DNA from: Mycobacterium parmense | Lineage (GTDB): Bacteria; Actinomycetota; Actinomycetes; Mycobacteriales; Mycobacteriaceae | Length of the DNA: 64,000 bases | Assembly (NCBI RefSeq): GCF_010730575.1 | Contig: NZ_AP022614.1 | Span: 1,736,001-1,800,000 of the forward strand | Direction: 5' to 3' | Part shown: one piece after another, positions 9,007-17,211 of the stretch | Position numbering within the stretch: the first letter of the stretch is position 1 | Layout of the letters: every line of letters begins with the position of its first letter | Made by a program: the position numbers and the translations under genes | Notes under the pieces: generated by a model | Told to the model about the DNA's origin: nothing | Databases searched by the model: none | Seen by the model: the letters and a program-made list of their open reading frames with translations, nothing else

Positions 9007-9029
9007 CTACTGGCAACCAAGCGCCTAGG

Positions 9030-9144
9030 TCCCAGCCGCTGCGCGAGCTTGTCGACAGCGGCTATCGCCCTGTCGTCGCTGGTATGCCCATAGACATCGC
9101 CGGTCACCGCGATGGGAGTGCCCAAGCAGGTCGGATACCGCACC
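9030..9144 (-). pseudogene. C-terminal remnant of a tyrosine integrase
   Basis: On the minus strand one frame reads VSDLLGHS (9138-9115). After one stray C the next frame reads IAVTGDVYGHTSDD and continues to VDKLAQRLG. Together these reproduce the C-terminal block of phage-type tyrosine recombinases: the LLGHS box, and the Tyr nucleophile in the VYGH segment. An intact copy would have GHSSIAVTG, so two bases of one Ser codon appear lost. Nothing upstream looks like the catalytic Arg or Lys boxes, so the rest of the gene is gone. It supports past integrase-mediated insertion at the tRNA. Confidence 0.75.
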
Positions 9145-9302
9145 CGAAAAAGTTCGGCTCAGTTAGTAGCGGTTAGGCGTATCCCTGGCTCGGCGGATGC
9201 GCGGTGTCGAAAACGTTGCGAATTAAGCACTTTGGGTCTGAACCGGGTGAGTGAGCAGAAGATCGAGGAAGCCTTGTCGAACGCTAAACGACGCGATCTA
9301 GG

Positions 9303-9692
9303 CTAGTGGCTCGTCAGGTTGATCGCGAGAATCGCGACGACTGAGTGAGCGTCACCATCGTCAGTTGTCTTGAACGCCTTGTGGTGCTGATAGTCAACGC
9401 GCGCCATCGACGAGACTTCAAAGTGTATTGTCCTTGACCAGCCGACGCCTTGCGGCAATCCAGCCTTTCCGCGGAGGATGCATGAGGTGCCGGCGGCTGG
9501 CCATACATCCGGCGTAGACGCGACATGGTCCCAAAATTGCTGCGCTTGCTGCAGCCCGACGGCTTCGGTCATCCGCGAGTAGTGGTCGACATAGTGCCGA
9601 TGAACCAGCACGCGGTACTTTGGAGCCTCTTTTGGCTTGCCCCCAGGTCGCTTGGCTGGCTGAAACGGCTTGTACGCGCTGTCAACCATCAC
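9303..9692 (-). CDS. probable toxin of a type II toxin-antitoxin pair
   Basis: A basic 129-residue protein starts within the stop of the preceding gene (overlap ATGA, 4 nt), the usual arrangement of a toxin after its antitoxin. The body has a basic N-terminal tail (KRPGGKPKEAPKYRV), a helical middle (RMTEAVGLQQAQQFWDHVAS) and strand-like segments (RTIHFEVSSMARVDYQ), a size and layout similar to small ribonuclease toxins. No catalytic motif can be named, so the toxin role is inferred from size, charge and context. Confidence 0.55.
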   Translation of the reverse strand: MMVDSAYKPFQPAKRPGGKPKEAPKYRVLVHRHYVDHYSRMTEAVGLQQAQQFWDHVASTPDVWPAAGTSCILRGKAGLPQGVGWSRTIHFEVSSMARVDYQHHKAFKTTDDGDAHSVVAILAINLTSH

Positions 9693-10150
9693 GGGCGTTC
9701 AACTGGTACAAAGTTTGACGGCGAGAACTCCCCCATCAGCACGGACCGGCGAAGGGGGTCATCGATTTCTTTCGCAGTTATCCGCCATGCGCGAATAGCT
9801 TCACTCAAGACGTCAGCGCTTTCATCGGAGATGGCGGCGACAAGCGCTTGGTGGAGTTCGTCCGCAAACTCCTTGAGGTCGTCGCGGTCGAAGACTCTCA
9901 GCCAGGCCAGGTCGCCCAAATCGCTTAGGCTCGGCTGACCGTCTCTGGCTAGCAGATCCTGGAGCCGAAGCAGGTGCTTGGACCACTCCGCCACCAGCCG
10001 CAGAGTTATCACTTGTGACTCGGGCAAGGTGAGGAGGCTAGTGCCGTCCTTGTCTCGAATACGCGCGGAACCCTCACGCGCCATCTGCAGAAATTTCGTT
10101 CGCTTTGTGCCCGCGAGATCGCTTGGTTGGAAGATCGTGTCTTCGCTCAT
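9689..10150 (-). CDS. probable antitoxin, Phd-like N-terminus
   Basis: In this 153-residue acidic protein the first 45 residues (IFQPSDLAGTKRTKFLQMAR, then a GSARIRDKDGTSLLTLPE stretch) follow the Phd/YefM pattern: a short strand, a helix, then a variable loop and a strand that would bind DNA. The rest is acidic and helical, ending with a region that could wrap the partner. The ATG at 10150 has AAGGGG about eight bases upstream. A perfect palindrome lies 23-46 bp upstream of the start, fitting autoregulation. It overlaps the next gene by 4 nt. Confidence 0.55.
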   Translation of the reverse strand: MSEDTIFQPSDLAGTKRTKFLQMAREGSARIRDKDGTSLLTLPESQVITLRLVAEWSKHLLRLQDLLARDGQPSLSDLGDLAWLRVFDRDDLKEFADELHQALVAAISDESADVLSEAIRAWRITAKEIDDPLRRSVLMGEFSPSNFVPVERP

Positions 10151-10172
10151 GGGAAGCCCCTTGGAAGATGTA

Positions 10173-10196
10173 GTAAGATCCTGACCAAGATCTTAC
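10173..10196. promoter_or_regulatory. palindromic operator between the TA pair and the divergent gene
   Basis: GTAAGATC and GATCTTAC are separated by eight bases. A further half-site-like GGATCATAGTAACC follows at about 10201-10214. The region is AT-rich compared with its surroundings and sits between the divergent starts at 10150 and 10239, so a protein bound here could control both directions. The likely ligand is the Phd-like antitoxin. Confidence 0.6.
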
Positions 10197-10238
10197 ATAG
10201 GATCATAGTAACCGAACCTGTAAGCTGAAGCGTAGGGG

Positions 10239-11438
10239 GTGATGAAAATTACTCGGCGTAAGTGGACTGTTGAGCCAGGCGACAGCCTCTCGATAGTCGT
10301 GCGCAAACTTCACGATGCGCTGATAGCTCATAACATTGAAGATGCTGACGAGGACTGGCCAAAAATCATCTCCGCGCTGGTCAGCAAGGTTACCGATGCC
10401 GGCATTGACGGTGAGGCTCTTGTGAGATTTGGACTGTCGGAGGCGACGGCGTTCGCGCTCATCGTCGACGTTGTGTTGGGCAATCATGTTGACGGCGCCA
10501 AGCAGCGCGAGTGGCGGGATGCTTTGGAGATCCGACCTGCCCCTGCGGACACACGCGATCGCAAAGCTATCACCAGGGCACTTACTAGGGCGGTAGACGA
10601 CCGGCTATCTGTAGCGCGCCGATGGATACACCATGCGCCCTTCAACGACATCCTCGCGATGACCCCGCCGTCTAGCGATTTGGCGAAGCAGATCGCAGAA
10701 AGTCCTGACCCGCCGTCAGAGGTTTGCGTTCAGTACACCTGGATTGCCGAGCGCTTGAGCGGACAACCCCTCAAGCAGTGGTCGACGGAATCACTTGAGG
10801 CTGAGTATGAGTGGCGGCGCGGACGGCAACCGGCGCAGATACCCTCGGCCGCGTTGATCGAGTTGGAGCATACGACTGAAGACTTCGCGTTGCAGATCGC
10901 GGACCGCAACGTTTCGCGCAAAAGGGATCCCTACGACCCGATCGCAGAACATGTGACCGATAAGGCTCGGTCTTTACTTCGTGACCGCCGGTACTCGGAT
11001 GCTGCTGCACTCTTCGAGTTCGTAGGTGATCACTCGAAGCTGCGAAAATCTAATTGCCTGAATAATCGGGGATTCTGTTGGATCCCACCAGACCCGAAGA
11101 AGGCGATGTACTACCTACAGCAGGCAGCGTCGCGTGGCTACGAAGACAGATCTGTTAACACCTACAACCAGATGTGTTGCGCCGTCTCGTTAGGCGATTA
11201 CCCGGAATTCCGTGCGTTGTCTGAGCGCTACTGGGCCGAAGAGTTCGAAGAAGAAAAGACGCCAGCGACCTTGTGGGTGCGTGATCAGGGGCAATGGACT
11301 CTTCAAGAGGTGCCTGATGCCCGAGAGCAGATCGCGCGACTTGCCCTCTACCAAGCTGAGGCGGAGGGTTGGCCTACGCGTGTTGATCGGTGGACAATGC
11401 GCCTGGAAGCCCTTTTGAATGGTGAGTACGTCCTGTAA
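10239..11438 (+). CDS. island protein, 399 aa, TPR/Sel1-like C-terminal half, unknown
   Basis: This soluble 399-residue protein begins GTG-ATG; either codon may be used, with GAAG 9-12 bases upstream. The C-terminal half has helical-repeat features (YSDAAALFEFVGDHSKL, then KKAMYYLQQAASRGYEDRS), close to Sel1/TPR repeats that bind proteins. The N-terminal half is helical and charged, with no catalytic motif seen. Base composition is clearly less GC-rich than the core genes. It is divergent from the toxin-antitoxin pair across the palindromic operator. It could be island cargo such as a defence or regulatory component, but nothing proves it. Confidence 0.6.
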   Translation: MMKITRRKWTVEPGDSLSIVVRKLHDALIAHNIEDADEDWPKIISALVSKVTDAGIDGEALVRFGLSEATAFALIVDVVLGNHVDGAKQREWRDALEIRPAPADTRDRKAITRALTRAVDDRLSVARRWIHHAPFNDILAMTPPSSDLAKQIAESPDPPSEVCVQYTWIAERLSGQPLKQWSTESLEAEYEWRRGRQPAQIPSAALIELEHTTEDFALQIADRNVSRKRDPYDPIAEHVTDKARSLLRDRRYSDAAALFEFVGDHSKLRKSNCLNNRGFCWIPPDPKKAMYYLQQAASRGYEDRSVNTYNQMCCAVSLGDYPEFRALSERYWAEEFEEEKTPATLWVRDQGQWTLQEVPDAREQIARLALYQAEAEGWPTRVDRWTMRLEALLNGEYVL

Positions 11439-11520
11439 AGCCGCGGTGAGTCTGGGTAATCGACCGCCAGAGCCATTCGACATCTGGGAACGCGCCTCAA
11501 CCCGATGTCGTCCGACATGT

Positions 11521-11548
11521 GTCGGGCTGACAGGGTCGGGCTGACAGG
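11521..11548 (-). repeat. tandem duplication of the last 14 bp of tRNA-Pro
   Basis: On the minus strand CCTGTCAGCCCGAC occurs twice in a row: the first copy (11548-11535) is the tRNA 3' end, and the second (11534-11521) follows at once. Such a short direct repeat at a tRNA 3' end is a common footprint of integration or imprecise excision. Confidence 0.85.
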
Positions 11549-11609
11549 ATTTGAACCTGCGACCACTTGACCCCCAGTCAAGTGCGCTACCAAACTGCGC
11601 CACAGCCCG
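11536..11609 (-). tRNA. tRNA-Pro, anticodon GGG
   Basis: The 74-nt cloverleaf has acceptor stem CGGGCTG/CAGCCCG, D arm GGCGC-AGTTTGGTA-GCGC, anticodon stem CTTGA/TCAAG around loop CTGGGGG (anticodon GGG), T arm CGCAGG-TTCAAAT-CCTGTC type pairing, and discriminator A. CCA is not encoded. It lies downstream of der and is the insertion target of the island on its 3' side. Confidence 0.93.
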
Positions 11610-11767
11610 GTGCCGGTGGACTCCACCGGCAGCGGTCGAAAGCCTACCGCAACCGGGCCGCCGCCCCGTCATGGCCTTCGAGTGTGCGCTCCGGGGCGTC
11701 GAGTGTGCACTGAGCGCGGGAAAACGCCGGTTTTCTCGCAGTGGGTGCACGTTCGAAGCAGGCACGC

Positions 11768-13168
11768 TCAACGCCGCTTGGCGCCCCGCTTCTCGCGGAC
11801 CCGCACGTTGATGCGGATCGGACTGCCCTCGAAGCCGAACGTCTCGCGCAGCCGGCGTTCCAGGAATCGCCGGTAGCCGGCCTCGAGGAAACCGGTGGTG
11901 AACAGGACAAACGTCGGCGGCCGCGCGGTGGCCTGGGTGGCGAAGAGAATCCGCGGCTGTTTGCCGCCGCGCACCGGCGGCGGTGTGGCCGCCACCACCT
12001 CCTTGAGCCACGCGTTGAGCGGGCCGGTCGCGATCCTGGCGTCCCACGACTGCAGCGCGGTCTCCATCGCCGGCACCAGCTTCTGCACCGCGCGACCCGT
12101 CTTCGCCGAGATGTTGACCCGCTGCGCCCAGCGCAGCTGCGCCAGCTCGCGGTCGATCTCACGCTCGAGCAGCTCGCGGCGATCCTCGTCGACCACATCC
12201 CACTTGTTGAACGCCAGCACCAGCGCGCGCCCGGCCTCGATCACCATGGTCAGCACGCGCCGGTCCTGCTCGGTCAGGGGTTCGGACGCGTCGATGAGCA
12301 CCACCACCACCTCGGCGGCGTCGATGGCCGAGTGGGTGCGCACCGAGGCGTAGTACTCGTGCCCGCTGGCCTGCCCGACCTTGCGCCGCAACCCCGCGGT
12401 GTCGACGAACCGCCACACCTTGCCGCCCAATTCGATCAGCGAGTCGACCGGGTCCACCGTCGTGCCGGCAACGTCGTGCACCACCGAACGCTGGTCACCC
12501 GCAAGCTTGTTGAGCAACGAGCTCTTGCCCACATTGGGCTTGCCGACCAGGGCCACCCGTCGCGGCCCGCCCGCCGCCGGCGCCACCTCCGACACCTCGG
12601 GCACCGCCGCGAGCACCGTGTCGAGCAGGTCTGCCACGCCGCGACCGTGCATCGCGCTGATCGGGTGCGGCTCACCGAGGCCCAGCGACCACAGCGCCGC
12701 CGCGTCCGCCTCGGTTCGGTCGCTGTCGACCTTGTTGGCCGCCAGGAAGACCGGCTTGCCCGAGCGCAGCAGGATGCGCGCGGCGGCCTCGTCGGCGGAG
12801 GTGGCCCCGACGGTCGCGTCGACGACCAGGATCACCGCGTCGGCGGTGCGCATGGCGATCGACGCCTGATCGGCGACCAGCTGCTGCAAACCCTTGGCGT
12901 CGGGCTCCCAGCCCCCGGTGTCCTGCACGACGAACCGGCGACCGGTCCACAGCGCATCGTAGGAAACCCGGTCGCGCGTCACGCCGGGCACGTCCTGCAC
13001 CACCGCCTCGCGGCGGCCGAGGATCCGGTTGACCAGCGTCGACTTGCCGACGTTGGGCCGGCCCACCACCGCCACGACGGGCGCGGGCCCCGCCTCTGCG
13101 GTGTCCTCGACATCGAATTCGACTGACTGCCAGTCGCTTTCGTCGGACCAGGTGCCGTCGTCGCTCAC
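11768..13168 (-). CDS. der: ribosome-associated GTPase Der (EngA)
   Basis: This 466-residue tandem GTPase is needed for 50S subunit assembly. First G domain: GRPNVGKS (36-43), DTGG (83-86), NKVD (145-148). Second G domain: GKPNVGKS (209-216), DTAGL (256-260), NKWD (321-324). A KH-like C-terminal domain ends in a basic tail. The length fits the family, with an acidic 30-residue N-terminal extension common in mycobacteria. The GTG start at 13168 overlaps the cmk stop by 4 nt. It is the last gene of the parA-like to der run and is followed by tRNA-Pro. Confidence 0.97.
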   Translation of the reverse strand: MSDDGTWSDESDWQSVEFDVEDTAEAGPAPVVAVVGRPNVGKSTLVNRILGRREAVVQDVPGVTRDRVSYDALWTGRRFVVQDTGGWEPDAKGLQQLVADQASIAMRTADAVILVVDATVGATSADEAAARILLRSGKPVFLAANKVDSDRTEADAAALWSLGLGEPHPISAMHGRGVADLLDTVLAAVPEVSEVAPAAGGPRRVALVGKPNVGKSSLLNKLAGDQRSVVHDVAGTTVDPVDSLIELGGKVWRFVDTAGLRRKVGQASGHEYYASVRTHSAIDAAEVVVVLIDASEPLTEQDRRVLTMVIEAGRALVLAFNKWDVVDEDRRELLEREIDRELAQLRWAQRVNISAKTGRAVQKLVPAMETALQSWDARIATGPLNAWLKEVVAATPPPVRGGKQPRILFATQATARPPTFVLFTTGFLEAGYRRFLERRLRETFGFEGSPIRINVRVREKRGAKRR

Positions 13169-13857
13169 CGGACCGCCTCGCTTTTCTGCCGCACCAGATC
13201 CAGCAGGTGGTCGATCACTTCGGACTCGGTCATGTCGCTGGTGTCCACCACCACCGCGTCGGAGGCCGCACGCAGCGGCGACACCGGCCGGGTGGAGTCG
13301 AGGTGATCGCGGCGGCGCACGTCGGCCAGCACGCCGGCATAGTCGTCCGGCAGGCCCGACGCCACGTTCTGATCGTTGCGCCGCCGGGCGCGGGTCTCGG
13401 CCGACGCGGTCAGGAAGATCTTCAGCGCCGCGTCCGGCAGCACGACGGTCCCGATGTCGCGGCCCTCGACGACCACGTTGCCGGGGCCCTCGGCCATCGA
13501 GCGCTGCAGCCCGACGAGGCGGGCGCGCACCGTGGGCACCGCCGACACCGCCGAGACGTTGCGGGTGACCTCGTCACCGCGAATTTCGGCCGAGACATCT
13601 TCTCCGGCAAGGTAATAGCGGTCGCCGTCGTGGTCATGGCCGACCGACATCTGCACCGTCGAGCCGATCCGCCCGACGGCGTCGGCATCGAACGGGTCGA
13701 CGCCAGCGCGCAGCACCGCCAGTGTCACCATTCGGTACATCGCCCCGGTGTCGAGGTAGCGTGCCCGAATGGCCCGCGCCAATCTTCTTGAGACCGAGGA
13801 TTTTCCCGTCCCGGCGGGGCCGTCGATAGCGACCACGACGCCATTGCCGGCACTCAC
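13165..13857 (-). CDS. cmk: cytidylate kinase
   Basis: This 230-residue protein phosphorylates CMP and dCMP with ATP in the cytoplasm. The P-loop GPAGTGKS is at 13-20, the substrate segment YLDTGAMYR near 34-42, the [12 protein letters not shown] block near 127-138 and the lid arginines in ARRRND near 156-161. The length matches the bacterial family. The GTG start overlaps the rluB stop by 4 nt and the gene's stop overlaps der by 4 nt, indicating coupled translation. Confidence 0.97.
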   Translation of the reverse strand: MSAGNGVVVAIDGPAGTGKSSVSRRLARAIRARYLDTGAMYRMVTLAVLRAGVDPFDADAVGRIGSTVQMSVGHDHDGDRYYLAGEDVSAEIRGDEVTRNVSAVSAVPTVRARLVGLQRSMAEGPGNVVVEGRDIGTVVLPDAALKIFLTASAETRARRRNDQNVASGLPDDYAGVLADVRRRDHLDSTRPVSPLRAASDAVVVDTSDMTESEVIDHLLDLVRQKSEAVR

Positions 13858-14597
13858 AGGCCCACCGCTTTGTACAGCTGCCCGACCTCTTCGCGGGTCA
13901 GCGCCCGGATGCTGCCCGGACGCTGCTTGCCCAGGGACACCGCGCCGATGTCGGTGCGCACCAACGCCTCCACCGGGAATCCCACCGCGGCGAGCAGCCG
14001 CCGGACGATGCGATTCCGCCCCTCGTGCAACGTGACCCGCACCAGCGTCTTGCCGGGGATGGCGTCCACGACCGCGAAGTCGTCGACGCGGACCGGCCCG
14101 TCGTCCAGCTCGATCCCCGCGCGCAGCCGCTTGCCGAGGCCGCGCGGCACCGACCCGGTCACCGTCGCCAGGTAGGTCTTGGGCACCTCGTGCGACGGGT
14201 GCATCAGCCGATGCGCCAGCTCGCCGTCGTTGGTCAACAGGATCAGCCCTTCGGTGTCGGCGTCAAGCCGCCCGACGTGAAACAGGTTCTTGTTTCCCCG
14301 CACCTTGTGCTGGATCAGGTCGCCGATGCACGGCCGGCCGCGGTCGTCCGACATGGTCGAGTGCATGCCGCGGGGCTTGTTCAGCGCCAGGTACACCAGC
14401 GACTCGTCGAGCACGATCCGGGCGCCGTCGACGCGCACCACCGACACGTCGGGATCGACGCGGGTGCCCAGCTCGGTGACCACCTGCCCGTCGATCTCGA
14501 CGCGGCCGTCGCGGATCATCTTCTCGGCGTTTCGCCGTGACGCGATTCCGGCCTGCGACAAGACTTTCTGCAGGCGGATCCCTTCGATCTCGGCCAT
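13854..14597 (-). CDS. rluB: 23S rRNA pseudouridine synthase, RluB/RsuA family
   Basis: In this 247-residue protein residues 7-65 form an S4 RNA-binding domain ([19 protein letters not shown]). The catalytic domain carries [10 protein letters not shown] at 109-118, with Asp112 as the expected nucleophile, and the RsuA-type motif [12 protein letters not shown]. It isomerises a uridine in 23S rRNA, or possibly 16S in RsuA-like members. A TTG lies one codon upstream, but the ATG at 14597 overlaps the scpB TGA by one base (TGATG) and is preferred. It sits between scpB and cmk. Confidence 0.93.
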   Translation of the reverse strand: MAEIEGIRLQKVLSQAGIASRRNAEKMIRDGRVEIDGQVVTELGTRVDPDVSVVRVDGARIVLDESLVYLALNKPRGMHSTMSDDRGRPCIGDLIQHKVRGNKNLFHVGRLDADTEGLILLTNDGELAHRLMHPSHEVPKTYLATVTGSVPRGLGKRLRAGIELDDGPVRVDDFAVVDAIPGKTLVRVTLHEGRNRIVRRLLAAVGFPVEALVRTDIGAVSLGKQRPGSIRALTREEVGQLYKAVGL

Positions 14598-15301
14598 CAA
14601 TCCCGGTCCACGTCGAAGGTCAGCGGCTGGTCGGTCGCCGCGCCGCCGGTCAGTTTGATGAAACGCGGCTCGGTGTCCAGGGATTCGCTCAGGTCCTCGA
14701 TCGTGTCGACGTCGGGAAGCAGCGGGGCGATGTCGGGAAGGTCGGTCAGCGACGTCAACCCCAGGCGCTCCAGGAACAGGTCGGTGGTGGCGAAGGTTGT
14801 TGCGCCCGTGTCGCCGTCGACGCCGGCCTCGGTGATCAGCCCGCGCGCCACCAGGGTGCGCATCACGGCGTCCACGTTGACCCCGCGGACCGCGCTGACC
14901 CGCGCGCGGGTCACCGGCTGGCGGTAGGCGACCACGGCCAGCGTCTCCAGCGCGGCCCGGGTGAGCTTGGAGCGTGCGCCGTCCAGCAGCAGTTTCTCCA
15001 CGTAGGGCGCGAACTTCGCGCGGGTGTACATCCGCCAGCCCTCGCTGGTCTGCCGCAGGTCGATGCCGCTGTCGCGCTCGGTGAGTTCGTCGGCCAGCTG
15101 CTGCAGCCGGGCCGCGATGCGGTACACGGGTTGCTGGGTGGCCGATCCCAGCGCCTCGGCGGTCACCGGGGTGTCGACCACCAGCAACAGCGCCTCGAGT
15201 ACGGAGCCGAGTTCGCTGGCATCCATGGGTGCCGCCTCGGCGATGTCCGGGATGCCCTCGATACCGGAGCCGAGGTCGACCTCCGGCTCGTATTCACTCA
15301 T
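14597..15301 (-). CDS. scpB: segregation and condensation protein B
   Basis: This 234-residue protein is a kleisin partner that, with ScpA and SMC, compacts and separates chromosomes. It contains two winged-helix domains: about 30-105 (ASELGSVLEALLLVVDTPVTA) and about 108-190 (KLTRAALETLAVVAYRQPVTR, RGVNVDAVMRTL). An acidic first 25 residues and a loose C-terminal tail flank them. The ATG at 15301 overlaps the scpA TGA by one base. The same frame extends 65 codons upstream inside scpA, but that part is a shadow. Confidence 0.95.
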   Translation of the reverse strand: MSEYEPEVDLGSGIEGIPDIAEAAPMDASELGSVLEALLLVVDTPVTAEALGSATQQPVYRIAARLQQLADELTERDSGIDLRQTSEGWRMYTRAKFAPYVEKLLLDGARSKLTRAALETLAVVAYRQPVTRARVSAVRGVNVDAVMRTLVARGLITEAGVDGDTGATTFATTDLFLERLGLTSLTDLPDIAPLLPDVDTIEDLSESLDTEPRFIKLTGGAATDQPLTFDVDRD

Positions 15302-16116
15302 CACTCGTCCCGCACTTCTACCAAGGCTTCGCTGCTGGGACGTTCCCCGGTCCACGAAATTTGGAGCACGCCAAGCGGCTCTGACTGATCGAATGCTACC
15401 GCCCGGGATCTGTACAGTTCGAGCAGCGCCAGGAACCGGCCGACCACCTCCATCGGCGTCCCGCAGTCGGCGACCAGTTCCGAGAACGTCGCCCATTGGC
15501 CGCTGCCCCGCGCTTCCAGAAACTCCAGCAACCGCTTGGCCTGCTCGGGCACCGAGACCGCGACCTCGTGCAGGTGCCCGATGGCCACGGTCGGGACCGG
15601 CCGCGGGCTGAACGCGATCGCGGCGATCTGGGCGAACCGCTGCGCGTCGACGCCGATCATCACTTCCGGCAACAACTCGGTGAACCGGTCCTCCAGCGAG
15701 ACCGACCGCGGGTAGCTGCGCAGCGCGGTGGCCTCGAGCTCGGCGAACATCTCTGCGACGTGCTTGAAGGCGCGGTACTGCAACAGCCGGGCGAACAGCA
15801 GGTCGCGCACCTCGAGCAGCGCGAGGTCCTCCTCGTCGTCGACCTGCCCGGCCGGCAGCAGCCGCGCGGCCTTCAGGTCGAGCAGGGTCGCGGCGATCAC
15901 CAGGAACGCCGTCGTCTCCTCCAGGCTGAGCTGAGAACCGATCTCGCGGGTGTAGGCGATGAAGTCGTCGGTGACCTGGTGCAGCGCCACCTCGGTGACG
16001 TCGAGGCGATGGGCGAAGATCAGCTGCAGCAGAAGGTCGAACGGCCCCTCGAAGTTGGTGAGGCGGACGCGAAAGCCGTTCTGCTGCGGTGCCTCACCCG
16101 TCAAACTGCCGGTCAC
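15301..16116 (-). CDS. scpA: segregation and condensation protein A
   Basis: In this 271-residue kleisin the N-terminal helical domain that contacts SMC reads FEGPFDLLLQLIFAHRLDVTEV and sits near residues 20-41. The C-terminal winged helix that contacts the SMC head lies near 195-245 (FLEARGSGQWATFSELVADC). The start is the GTG at 16116, which overlaps the ParA-like stop (GTGA). The longer frame upstream is Arg-rich shadow. It forms a coupled unit with the ParA-like gene and scpB. Confidence 0.95.
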   Translation of the reverse strand: MTGSLTGEAPQQNGFRVRLTNFEGPFDLLLQLIFAHRLDVTEVALHQVTDDFIAYTREIGSQLSLEETTAFLVIAATLLDLKAARLLPAGQVDDEEDLALLEVRDLLFARLLQYRAFKHVAEMFAELEATALRSYPRSVSLEDRFTELLPEVMIGVDAQRFAQIAAIAFSPRPVPTVAIGHLHEVAVSVPEQAKRLLEFLEARGSGQWATFSELVADCGTPMEVVGRFLALLELYRSRAVAFDQSEPLGVLQISWTGERPSSEALVEVRDE

Positions 16117-16976
16117 GCGCCGAATCGGTCGATGAACTCGCGGGCCAGCGCGCGATAGGCGATGGCGCCGGTGGACTTCGGCGCCCACGTGGTGATCGGT
16201 TCGCCCGCGACGCTGGTCTCCGGGAATCGGACGGTCCGCGTGATCACGGTGTCGAACACTAGATCACCGAATCGCTCGACGACGCGGGCCATCACCTCGC
16301 GGGCGTTGACCGTGCGCGGGTCGTACCGGGTGAGCAGGATGCCGCTGATATCCAGCTTCGGGTTGAGCCGGTCGCGCACCTTCTCGACGGTGTCGGTCAG
16401 CAGCGCCAGCCCGCGCAGCGAGAAGAACTCGCACTCGGTGGGGATCACCACGCCGTCGGCGCAGGCCAGCCCGTTGATGGTGAGCAGGCCCAGCGACGGC
16501 TGGCAGTCGATCAGCACGTAGTCGTAGCGGTCCAGCACCGGGTGCAGCGCCCGGCCCAGCGTCTGCTCGCGGCCGACCTCGTTGACCAGCTGGATCTCCG
16601 CCGCCGACAGGTCGATGTTGCTGGGCACCAGGTCGAGGTTGCGGTAGCGGCTGTGAATCATCACGTCGTCGATCGACACGCGCGACTCGACCAGAACGTT
16701 GTGGATGGTCTTCTCCAGCTCGTAGTGCGGAACACCCAGGCCGGCCGACAGCGCGCCCTGCGGGTCCATGTCCACGAGCAGGACACGCCTGCCGTATTCG
16801 GCGAGCGCGGCGCCCAGGTTGATCGTGGACGTTGTCTTGCCGACGCCACCCTTCTGGTTGCACATCGCGATGACCTTGGCCGGGCCGTGCGAGGTGCGCG
16901 GCTGCGGCTCGGGGATCGGCCGCGGCGGCCGTCCGGTCAGGCCGAGCGGGACGCCGCCGTCCGGCTGATCGCTCAT
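16113..16976 (-). CDS. ParA/Soj-family ATPase
   Basis: This 287-residue deviant Walker ATPase has KGGVGKTT at 42-49 with the signature first lysine, a switch region LLVDMDPQGAL near 66-76, and LIDCQPSLGLLT further on. A disordered 30-residue Pro-rich N-terminus precedes the fold. Family members position chromosomes or protein cargo; here the coupling to scpAB suggests chromosome organisation. No parB lies next to it, so it is probably not the main oriC ParA. The ATG at 16976 is chosen; longer starts upstream are possible, since no clear ribosome site exists. Confidence 0.9.
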   Translation of the reverse strand: MSDQPDGGVPLGLTGRPPRPIPEPQPRTSHGPAKVIAMCNQKGGVGKTTSTINLGAALAEYGRRVLLVDMDPQGALSAGLGVPHYELEKTIHNVLVESRVSIDDVMIHSRYRNLDLVPSNIDLSAAEIQLVNEVGREQTLGRALHPVLDRYDYVLIDCQPSLGLLTINGLACADGVVIPTECEFFSLRGLALLTDTVEKVRDRLNPKLDISGILLTRYDPRTVNAREVMARVVERFGDLVFDTVITRTVRFPETSVAGEPITTWAPKSTGAIAYRALAREFIDRFGA

Positions 16977-17211
16977 GGCGAGGGTGTTCGGCAGGTGAAC
17001 ATCGTCGGAAAGTCTAACGGGTGGGCCCGCCGAAGCCGGGCGACCCGCAGGGCGATTACCAGCCGATATCTGCGAATTTCGCAGGTCGAAGGCACTTGAG
17101 TTAGCAGGGTTCACAGCAGTCACACCAGCCCCAATGCCGAGGTGCTGGGGTGCTCGGCGGACATGCCGGCACAGTCGTCGACGGGTGCGACCCAGGCCTA
17201 TCGTGGGGTCT

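Noticed and set aside
9112..9306. 64-residue plus-strand frame in the island
   Set aside because: It lies opposite the integrase remnant and has no family or ribosome site; only its last 20 residues look protein-like.
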